Virus record (IMG/VR): IMGVR_UViG_3300028829_002724
Span: 1 to 25,285 of that record
DNA: 25,285 nucleotides
DNA from: a virus
Reading direction: 5' to 3' (one strand)
The notes beneath the pieces were generated by a model. That model searched no databases. It was not told where the DNA came from and saw only the letters and a program-made list of their open reading frames with translations. The position numbers were made by a program, and so were the translations under genes. This document shows positions 1-8,700 of the stretch, in pieces. Numbering within the stretch: the stretch's first letter is position 1; each line of letters begins with the position of its first letter.

Positions 1-89
1 TTGATTGCAACTTCGCCAAGTGCTAAATTGGATGTAGTAGGTAGCGCGCCCGACGTAGCCGAACGCTTTAGCTTAATCGTCTGTGCCAT
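1..89 (-). CDS. Tail fiber protein, N-terminal fragment (runs off the left edge)
   Basis: Twenty-nine codons are visible, starting with ATG at 89. The peptide begins MAQTIKLKRSATSGALPTTS and continues SNLALGEVAI before the window ends. This is nearly the same opening as the 574-residue fiber protein just upstream (MAQTIQIKRS, then a PGSLAAGELAY stretch), so the two are paralogous at least at the N-terminus. Such openings are common in phage fibers, where the N-terminal segment usually docks the fiber on the tail. A good ribosome binding site (AGAGGAAG, 7 bases before the ATG) supports the start. The gene follows the 574-residue gene after a 46-base gap. The receptor-binding part is outside the window, so its function beyond 'fiber' is inferred. 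Confidence 0.8.
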   Translation of the reverse strand, partial: MAQTIKLKRSATSGALPTTSNLALGEVAI

Positions 90-108
90 TTGGCTTCCTC
101 TTTAAACT

Positions 109-120
109 GCGTATATACGC
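109..120. promoter_or_regulatory. 12-base perfect palindrome GCGTATATACGC before the last fiber gene
   Basis: GCGTATATACGC is its own reverse complement. It lies in the 46-base gap between two fiber genes, on the minus strand just downstream of a TATAAT hexamer (131-126). If that hexamer is a -10 box, the palindrome sits at the transcription start, where an operator would be. It could instead be a small hairpin in the leader. Its function is inferred from position only. Confidence 0.35.
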
Positions 121-125
121 GAAGG

Positions 126-155
126 ATTATATTGTTTAGAATGTTCCGCCGTCGA
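126..155 (-). promoter_or_regulatory. Possible sigma70 promoter, weak -35
   Basis: The minus strand carries a perfect TATAAT (131-126) about 37 bases before the ATG at 89. The best -35 match is TCGACG (155-150), four of six bases, with an 18-base spacer. This is clearly weaker than the two consensus promoters at 2651-2679 and 17748-17776. It would give the last fiber gene separate expression. In an AT-rich phage a lone TATAAT can be chance. Confidence 0.3.
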
Positions 156-1860
156 GTGTATTTGTCCACTGAATATTATTGCTAGACCCAACCATTAAAA
201 TTTGACCAACACTATTTGAGCTATCATATGTACCTATAGGTAGACGAGCATATCCTCCATCTGTTCCGTTTGCAGCATACAAAAGATCCCCGTTTACAGT
301 TGTAGAAATTCCTTTGATTCTTAAAGTATCAGAATTTATTTCAAGAGTAATATTATCATCATTTACATTTAAAGTGTTTCCGGACTTAGAAAGAGCATCC
401 CCTGCGACTATTTGACCGGCACCAGAGAATTGTGAAACAGTTAAACTGGTAGTACCAAGTGTTGGTGCACCATTATGAGTAAATACATAACCGTTATCTG
501 CACCTACGGTACCTTGCTCTACAAAAGTGAACACACCTCCTGTAAGCTCTGCAGAAGTATTAGCATCATCTGCTCTCGTAAGTACCCAAGCAGTTGATCC
601 GTCACCAACGGTAGTAACTACATAGATACCATTTTCTGCAGCAGAAGATTGGTCTTTTACAAGAACTCTATCAGAGGCAGATAAGGAGACACCATCAATA
701 GAAAGGGCCGCAAGAGTACCCGAATTAGTTAAAGTACCTCCTGCATTATTATAATTTGCAGAAAGATTTGCGGTTGTTGCTACTACTACTGAATCTTTAA
801 CATCTAGGGCTTGTTTAATTGCATCTACATACTCTTTTGTTACCAAAGAATTAGTGCCAAATCCAGTTCTGTTTTTATACCCTGAAGGTACGGTTACAGT
901 ACCTGTGCCATCTGGAGAAAGAACCAAATCTCCATTTGTATTAGTTGTAGAAATTGTATTTGTATCTACACGTACATTATCAACATCTAGCTGCTGTAAT
1001 CCTGCCAGAGTTGTAGTTGTTGTTCCAGGATTAAGGCTAGAAGTACCCAAAGTAATAGCATTTACTGCGACAGCTCCAGAAGTTACAGTAAAGTCTGTAG
1101 CATCAAAAGATGCTATACCTTTTGCTGAAGTAGTTGCGTCATCTACAGAAATGGTAAGAGTATTATTTGTTACTGCTGTCTGTACGGGATTTGTACCAGC
1201 GAAGGCAAAAGTGTCACTAATTAGAGATATAGTATCAGTACCAGTATCTCCTGAAATATCAAGCTCTGTAGAAATAGTAGTAAAACTTACTGTTCCAGAG
1301 CCATCAGTAATGAGTGCTTGACCATTAGTACCATCACCAGTAGGAAGTGTGTAAGCTCCTGAAAATTCTACTTGTTGTCCGAACTTAATTTTTTCTGCAG
1401 AGTTTGTAGTATCAAGGGTAATATAATTATTAATTCCTTGACTAAAGGTAACAGCAGTAGCCGAATTATCAATAATAGAAAACTCGGTAGCTTGAGTAGT
1501 AATATCAATAGTGCCCGCATCAATATCTAAATCAGATGTAGGGTTAAGAATTAAGTCGCCTGCGGTTGTGTCAATCTGATTAGCAGTATTATTAATTTGA
1601 ATGCTGCCAGTAAGTAATTTATCAATTTTACTGTTTGCGTCAACAATAATAGCACTGCTTGCGGTAAGAGTTCCCGCTGTGTGGTCAAGCATATTTACAT
1701 ATAGCTCACCACCAATAGTAAGGACAGCTCCATCGTTTGGACGTCCAATAAATAGTTTTGCTGAGTTATCTGAATATGCTAATTCACCCGCAGCCAAAGA
1801 GCCGGGAGTAGCTGTACCTCCTGAGTTAGGGGAACGTTTAATCTGAATTGTCTGAGCCAT
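136..1860 (-). CDS. Tail fiber protein, 574 residues
   Basis: This is a phage tail fiber-type protein that probably contributes to host recognition at the tail tip. The N-terminus has the MAQTIQIKRS opening shared with the partial gene at 1-89. Residues of about 50-340 are low-complexity Thr/Ser/Asn/Asp beta-repeat sequence with short phrases such as DLILNPTSDLDIDAG and GDLVLSPDGTGTVTV, typical of trimeric fiber shafts. Residues of about 350-490 hold a segment recurring in phage fibers: DVKDSVVVATTANL, then LSIDGVSLSASDRVLVKDQS, then ENGIYVV. The last residues are NTLDGGTF, closely matched by the end of the neighbouring 135-residue protein. The start has GGAG 8 bases upstream of the ATG. The gene lies 19 bases after the 135-residue gene in the fiber operon. 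The receptor is unknown. Confidence 0.8.
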   Translation of the reverse strand: MAQTIQIKRSPNSGGTATPGSLAAGELAYSDNSAKLFIGRPNDGAVLTIGGELYVNMLDHTAGTLTASSAIIVDANSKIDKLLTGSIQINNTANQIDTTAGDLILNPTSDLDIDAGTIDITTQATEFSIIDNSATAVTFSQGINNYITLDTTNSAEKIKFGQQVEFSGAYTLPTGDGTNGQALITDGSGTVSFTTISTELDISGDTGTDTISLISDTFAFAGTNPVQTAVTNNTLTISVDDATTSAKGIASFDATDFTVTSGAVAVNAITLGTSSLNPGTTTTTLAGLQQLDVDNVRVDTNTISTTNTNGDLVLSPDGTGTVTVPSGYKNRTGFGTNSLVTKEYVDAIKQALDVKDSVVVATTANLSANYNNAGGTLTNSGTLAALSIDGVSLSASDRVLVKDQSSAAENGIYVVTTVGDGSTAWVLTRADDANTSAELTGGVFTFVEQGTVGADNGYVFTHNGAPTLGTTSLTVSQFSGAGQIVAGDALSKSGNTLNVNDDNITLEINSDTLRIKGISTTVNGDLLYAANGTDGGYARLPIGTYDSSNSVGQILMVGSSNNIQWTNTLDGGTF

Positions 1861-1879
1861 TTAAAAACTCCGGTCGCCT

Positions 1880-2287
1880 TTAAAAGGCTCCTGCGTCTAG
1901 CGTGTCTGAGTCCGGTGAGATGTTTCCTACCATTATAGGAACCCAGTCAAAAACTCCTGTGCTAATTTCGCGGTATACTTTTAGTTGGTTATCATCGGTA
2001 TCATACCAAGTATCCCCCTCTTCAATGTTCGGACCAGTCGGGGTACTGATTGTCCTAAAATCTTGATCTGCTAGTTTTTGCAGTGCATCTCTTACACTCC
2101 CTGCAGGGAGTGTTCCATGCCCATCGAATGAAACATTAGCAGAGTCCATATACTGAGCAGGAATTGCAAAATTATTTACAGTAAGTAGTGTCGGACTCTC
2201 CTCTAAAGTTACTGTAATATTATTCGTATTTGTTACAGAAAGATCTGTTACTTCTTCTACAATTTGTACTGTTGTTGTATCTGCCAT
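1880..2287 (-). CDS. Small fiber or tail-tip accessory protein, 135 residues
   Basis: The function is not known precisely. The N-terminal third is a Thr/Asn/Val-rich beta segment. The middle has a GTLPAGSVRDALQKLADQDF stretch of a type that recurs in phage fiber proteins. The C-terminal part has GDTWYDTDDNQLKVYRE followed by a tryptophan, a short 'G-W-Y-D-T...L-V-Y...W' motif common at the ends of fiber and tail-tip proteins. It ends DTLDAGAF, matching the NTLDGGTF end of the 574-residue fiber. It starts 3 bases after the stop of the BppU-like gene, with GAGATAAGAG as the likely ribosome binding site, so the two are probably co-translated. A fiber connector or fiber subunit is the best inference. 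Confidence 0.65.
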   Translation of the reverse strand: MADTTTVQIVEEVTDLSVTNTNNITVTLEESPTLLTVNNFAIPAQYMDSANVSFDGHGTLPAGSVRDALQKLADQDFRTISTPTGPNIEEGDTWYDTDDNQLKVYREISTGVFDWVPIMVGNISPDSDTLDAGAF

Positions 2288-2290
2288 CTC

Positions 2291-2629
2291 TTATCTCGTT
2301 ACTTCTTGATTAAGAGTTACTTTGCCCTCTATAAGACGCTTAACAATGGCATCTGCTGCTGTATGAATTTCTAAATCATAAAAGAAAAGTCCTGCTGTCA
2401 TCGCACTTGAAGTACTTGCAGGAAGTTCCATTTTAACTACACCATTTGTAGGAACTGGTATAGTACAAGTGAACGAGGCTGCCACAGTTGCGGCAGTCTT
2501 AGTTGAACGCATTTGAGCCCGGGCAGAGTATCCTGTAAGATCTTTTACGGATCCTGATTCGCTTATTGTTATGTCAATAACAAAAGTCGACCCTTGGTCG
2601 ATTGTTAAGTCATAGTTTGCGGCCGCCAT
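2291..2629 (-). CDS. BppU-like tail protein, 112 residues
   Basis: The protein opens with YDLTIDQGSTFVIDITI. DLTGYSARAQMRS follows in the middle, then a GLFFYDLEIHTA segment and a final LNQEVTR. This pattern (Q-G-S/T-F..., D-L-T-G-Y-x-A-R-x-Q-x-R, Y-D-L-E-I, E-V-T) belongs to a small beta-sandwich family found beside fiber genes in many phages and related to the N-terminal part of lactococcal BppU. The usual inference is that it links fibers to the tail tip. It is the first gene after a consensus promoter (2651-2679). AGGAG (2638-2642) sits 8 bases before the ATG. The family call is good; the structural role is by analogy. Confidence 0.75.
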   Translation of the reverse strand: MAAANYDLTIDQGSTFVIDITISESGSVKDLTGYSARAQMRSTKTAATVAASFTCTIPVPTNGVVKMELPASTSSAMTAGLFFYDLEIHTAADAIVKRLIEGKVTLNQEVTR

Positions 2630-2650
2630 TTATTTTTCTCCTATGTTGCA

Positions 2651-2679
2651 ATTATAGCAAAGGGGACATTTTATGTCAA
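2651..2679 (-). promoter_or_regulatory. Perfect consensus sigma70 promoter of the fiber operon
   Basis: On the minus strand TTGACA (2679-2674) is followed by exactly 17 bases and then TATAAT (2656-2651), matching the ideal sigma70 promoter at every position. An A-rich run just upstream could act as an UP element. The expected start is near 2644, leaving a leader of only about 15 bases that contains the AGGAG of the BppU-like gene. It lies in the 74-base gap after the tail tip gene, so it should express the fiber genes independently. Confidence 0.9.
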
Positions 2680-2703
2680 GTATTATTTTTTTGGTGGTTG
2701 TTA

Positions 2704-5700
2704 TTACAACTTACCAAGAATAACTCGTGTAACAGGACTACTAACTCCATCTATAATTTTTATAGTATTTGTGTTTCCATCTATAACTATAGATCCCGTA
2801 GTACCATCTGTTACTGTTATTTTATCTCCAGAACTGGTTCCTATTGTATTATTTCCAGTAATATTGGCTGCTGAAAGAGTGCCTTTAAATTTAGCTCCAC
2901 TGCCGTCCACATAAAACTCAGTGGATCTAATTCTTCCATTAGTTAAGTCCAGATGAGTCCCAGAAGTTGCAAAGTTACCATTTGCATTTGTTCCATATAC
3001 ACCACTGGCACTAGAAATAAGCCCAGTAGTAATATTATCTCCATTAATCGTAGTTGTAGATCCAAGACGGTTATTTAAGTCTGTAAATGCAACTAAGCCA
3101 TTAAAACTTTGTACCGCAGTAGAACTTCCTACTGAAATGCTTCCTCCCGTTCCCGGAGAGTTGTCACAATCACCAGTACCTGATCCACTATTTAGACTCT
3201 CCACTACGGTTACACTCACATAGTACCAAGTCAATGCTTGATTCGATGTATTGTATGCTTTAAATGTTGGCGCAGACGTACTCCAATTAGTCAAATTAGT
3301 TCCGGCTATAACTCCGCTGCTAAAAGTATAATTAGTAATAGTAGGAGGAGTTGGAGCATTTGCGCTAGATAAAACTTCTGCAGTGTAATACAGAGTAAAA
3401 GAATATCTTTGCCTACCGTCAGACCCTGTAGTTGAAGTTCCTGTATCGCCTTTACGGACTTTTGAAAGCGTTTGTACTTTTGAAGCGGTAAAAGAGGTGC
3501 CGTCTGAAGTTTTTCCACTGATATTAAAAGTAATTGTTCCTGAATCAGAAGTCAGAGAAGACGTACTGCTAATTCCAGCGTGTCTAGCATCTGTTCCCAA
3601 ATCTGTAAAAGTAGAAGGGGAAGAAACGCTTGAAGAGTCTGTACGAGTTACAGTCCACGTGCCATTTGAAGTTCCAGAACCATTATAAGATAGCTTACTA
3701 GCTCCTTCATATACTGCTATATCAGTACCATCATTTGCGATGGTAGTAATATTTCCACTATTATCTGCAGGATAAGTATGATTATCGTTTGATAAACTAA
3801 CAACAATTGCATCTGCACCCGTTGCCCCGTCTTGAACAACTTCTACACTTTCTGAGTCAGAAAAAGAACCAACAGTTGCTGTAACAGTTACAGAACTATT
3901 ACTTCCCATATTCGCAGCGGTTAAAGTTCTGGAGTCTCCAGTACCTGTGAGAGTTACTGTAGGACTTGTACTAAAGGATACTGCTCCAGTAATATTTTGA
4001 CGACTCGCAGTAAATACAATACTCGAAGGACTCGCAATATTGCCAGAACTATTTTTTACAAAAATTTCATGGTCAGCAGAAAGTACTAATCCTTCTGCCG
4101 GGTCTCCTTGAGCTCCTTTTTTAGATTTGCTTATAGAGTATGTTTGATTAATTACTACAGGATTTGCGGTTCCTGAATTTAAAGTATTTTGTGTAGCAGT
4201 TAGATCAAATGTTTCCAAATCGGAAGTCCAACTATTGCCACTTAGTGTATAAACACCCGAGTTGTTTATGGTAAGCGTCAACCCGTTTTTAGTAGTACTG
4301 CTAGGAGCAAAAGTTACTCCTGCAGTAGTAGCTGTTCCACCTTTATAAAATTTAAAAGTTCCTCCTGCCCCTGTTAAGCTATACGAAGTGCCGTTGTTCT
4401 CTGCAGCTACGGAATGGCTTGCATTTGTTAAGAATCCCACGAATGCGTCTGAGCCATCTTGCACAGCATAAATTGTTACGGAGTCTTGGGCTTTTTCTGT
4501 TGCAAGTGCGGCGGTACTTCCTTCAAAAAGTTCAACAGTAACTTTTACTGAATCTCCAATTGCTGGTTCATAATTTTCAAAATCGGTACCTGATAAAGTA
4601 CCACTGTTTGAAGTACCTCCTGAAGGAGAAGCTTGTCCAGTACCATCTCTATATAATGTACCATCTATATACCATTTATAGTAAGCAGTTGCAGAAACTC
4701 CACTAGTAGCTGTGGTAAATGAAATTGAATCACTTTCTGACCCTGCAATACTATAGTTGACTACATGCTTACTGGGTGTAAGAACAATAGTACGCGCATC
4801 AATACCTACATCGCCTTTTCTCGCTTTTGAAAAAGTCTGAGTTTTAGTTATTGAAAAAGAGTCACTATTTGCCATTTGACCAGAAATAGTAAAAGTTATA
4901 GATTCGGAATCAGAACCTAATGCAGTTATAGAGCCTACAATAGCTGTCGTACTATTATTTCCAGTATAAGTAGAGGCTGCAGGGGCTGAAATATTTCCAC
5001 TAGAAAGAGCTCTTGTTACTTTAAAACTGCCCGCCGTAAGACTAGTATTTGTATCTTTAAATGTTAAAGCAGTAGAACCTTCGTAAACTTGTATAGTAGT
5101 ACCAGAATTTGTAAGTATGGGGTTGCTTCCATCCGCATCAGAAGTTGCTGTAAAATTATCATTGCTTAAAGATGCTACAAGTGCATTGGTTCCATCTAAT
5201 ACTCTTTCTATACTTTCTGAGTCCGTATAAGTTACAGAATCATACATTATAGATACAGTAACTGTAACCGAAGTACTAGAATTTGCATCAAAATTAGTCG
5301 AGGTTAAGGTTCGAGTATCCCCTGTTCCTGTAAGAGTTACTGTATTACTATTTTCGTCTACTGCTGTAAATGTAATTGCTCCAGTACCAACATTTCTTCG
5401 ATTTGCGGTAAAGGTTATAGAAGAAGGACTAATTGTTCCATCTTGTTGCTGAACAAAAACTTGATGATCTGCAGTTACAGTTATTAAACTTGCATCCGAT
5501 CCATCTCGAATTTTACTAAATGTTTGAGTTTTTTCAATTCCCGTAAATTCACTTCCATTTGCTCTCTTACCCCGAGCACTAAAGGTAATACTGCCTTGGT
5601 CTGCTGATATAGCCGTAATTGTGCCAGAGCTAGCTGCAGTTGTTCCATCTCCTCCATATCCACTTACGGGAGGAGTGGTAACATTAGAAACTGTTCTACT

Positions 5701-8700
5701 AAGTACAAAAGTACCTGAAGCAAGAGCGGAGGTTGCTTGCGTATTATCATCATCAAAAGTTAGAGCAGTAGACCCTTCAAATACTTGAATATTTGTAGAA
5801 GTGTTTCCAAAATCAGGACTAGCACCAGAAGAATCACTGGGTATTTCTACGGAATCATTTGATAAAGATACGGTAATTGAATCCGCCCCCTGAAGTAGTA
5901 ACCCAATTTCTTCACTATCTGTAAATGTAGTTCCATTTGTAACAGAAGTATCCGCAACACTAACAGAAACTACTACACTTCCTGAAGAGACCGAAGAAGG
6001 TCCTATATAAACAGTATCTCCGGTAGTTGTACTTGTAGTTAAAGCAGTATCACTATAAAAAGTAGTGCCACTCCAATTTGCAGTTCCTGTAACTCCGCCT
6101 AATTTTTTAGCAGTAAGTGCAATATAGCTGGGGCTATAAGTATCTTCTTGAAGTTTTGCTTTTATAAAATTTTGAGCGTCAGTAGAAATAACTACTTGTC
6201 TAGCACTTAACCCTTCCTTAACTAGAACACAATCTGCAAAATCAAAAAATTGAGTACCATCAGAATTATATAGATTAATATCAACGCGTTCAGTACTATT
6301 TGCTACTAGAGTAAAAGGACCTGCGCTAGTAGCTGTACCGCTAGAAGGCAGTAATGTACTTCCTCCATCTAAAGAATATTTACCTGCGAAAGAAGTAGTT
6401 ACTCCATCTTGAATTTTTTTAAAGTTAAAAGTTACTTCATTATTATTAGTTCCAGAGCCTCCTTCATATTCTCCCGAATTTGGGTCATATTTTATTGTAT
6501 TTACTGTCGGCTGTATTTTGTAGACAGCACCATTTTCTCCGTTTAAAATTTTTGTAACTGTAAATACTTTTTGGCGAGTTGTATACCCACTACGCGTTGC
6601 GGTTACAACAATATCTGCATATGTAAATTCTTCTCCTCCAGAACCATTATTTAGCTGTGTAAGAGTATATATTTGATTGTTCGCCCCACTAACGGATCCC
6701 GTTACAGAAGTATTTGCTGTTCCAACTTCTACATTCCAAGAAAGACTCCAATTTGAAGTATCATCTTCGCTTCCAGAATAAACCGTCGCAGTAACACTTT
6801 CGCTAAATCCTGTTACGTTTTCGCCCTCTGTCCCTCCAACGGTTATAGCATCATTGTCAAGGTCTAAAGTAATATTACGACCGTCGCTTACTCCACCCTG
6901 CGCTCCTGTAAACTGTCCGGAAGGTTCATACGCAGAAAAAATCTCTTTCATGCCAACTTGTGAACCTGTTTGAGGAGGAACGAGAACAACATGACGAACC
7001 CAGTAAAATTTACTTAAAAATCCTTCTTCTACAATATTATCTACAAATCTTTGAGACTTGGTTATACCTAACAGAGAAGCCAAGTTTCTATTATTACTTG
7101 TGCCTCCCCATACTTCTGTAGCATAGGTGGCTCCATTAAAGTTAGTTGAATTTGTCCAAGTAAGTTCTATTCCCCCTGTTTTCAGGCCTCCTGCAGCTGA
7201 GGTAGAGGCACTTAAATTGGTGGGAGGTAAAGGAGCTGCTGGTGCTCCGGGAACAACATCTACAGGATTGATTGATCCTCTTTCTTGAGCAGCAACTATA
7301 AAAGCTGAATCTGAGTGTTCTTCAGCAGTTATTTGTACTAAACAGTTAGCGGCTAAAGTAAGATTAGTTATTCTATAAGGTTTATTTGTCCAGCCAAATC
7401 TTGGATAATCTATTTGTATAATATGTCCTGCTTGTAACTGAATACCTCTAGAAACCATTGTGAAATTAATTTTTAAACCGGCTCTAGACTCCTCTAAATA
7501 TTGTTTTGCATTAATTCTAGCATTATAGTAATTTGTGACATAGGGGGTTCGAACACTTCCTTTTTTAGGAACCATTCGATCTTCTTTTAAGTAAGTAGAA
7601 TCAAACATCATTACAGAACGACCTTCAAATCTATTTTGAGGATCGTTAATAGTTACGTCTACTTGATTATACGTTCCTTTTTGTCCTGCATCTTCAACAT
7701 TTATACTTCCGATAATATCTTTTTCAGTAATTTTATCTTTATAATGAACTTCTCCGTCAAGATTAGTACCTGAATACTGTGTAAGACTTCCTGCTGCGGT
7801 TTTGACCTCCAAAGAGTATTTTCCTTGAGAGTAGCGAAGCATTCCATTAAAATGACCTAATAAGCTATTAATATTTTCAAAAATAGATTTTGAGGTGTCA
7901 ATTACAGAATTAGCTTGATGCCGAGTAACGTGTCTTTGATTTTGCGCTTCCCAGCCTAAGTATCTCCAATATTTTACATCGTCACAATCATATAAACTAT
8001 AACCAGATGTATAAGAATCTGTAGTAGAATTATAAGATTTAATTAAAGGATTTCCGTCAAAAGTGGCCCCAGTAAAATCTATAGGGATAGTGGCAGGACT
8101 AGAAGCATTTCCACTTTTTTTGCCTAGGCTTATACCAGTAATAGTGCTACCTCCCCCAGTAAAAGTAGAAAGTACCCCATCCGCTGTTGCTTTTCTTACT
8201 TGTCCATTACTATAAAAATACTCATCCGTATAAAGGTACTTCCACTCTGCCCAACGTATTCCAAGTTTTCCTAAAACATCGGTAAATACAACATTATAGC
8301 GAGTATTTCCACCTATAGTAACTGTTTCGACACTTTTTACTGTTCCTTGAAATATTTGCCTATTACTTGGTTGCAACTCATAAATATCTCCGACAGTGGG
8401 CGGCCCGTTGGGCGTGTCTTCTAATACCATAGTTACATCAGATCTTGTATCGCAAGCTCTGGCAGCCTCAAAAAAGCTTTCTTTATCTAAATCGTCTTCT
8501 AAATCTAAATCTCTGCCATATCTCTTGCTCCTTAAATAATCCAATAACTGCATGGCAGGATTTGTAGAAACTCGAATATCATTTGTAACACTAAAAATTT
8601 TATAGGTATCATTTTGATGTGGAGGAATTTCCCAAGGAGCATCTACGGTTGCTACTTTTGTAGACTGGTCATAGTCTGTAATGATCCTTTTTTGTATGGT

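Noticed and set aside
854-1321. Open frame of 155 codons on the plus strand
   Set aside because: Antisense shadow of the 574-residue fiber; Val/Ser/Pro-rich and without start signals.
136-1860. Idea that the 574-residue fiber is a hyaluronidase or depolymerase
   Set aside because: No catalytic motif or beta-helix repeat typical of such enzymes was seen; it reads as shaft and docking sequence.
2697-2710. Small hairpin GTTGT-TATT-ACAAC at the end of the tail tip gene
   Set aside because: Only five AT-rich pairs and no T-run on the minus strand, so not a terminator.
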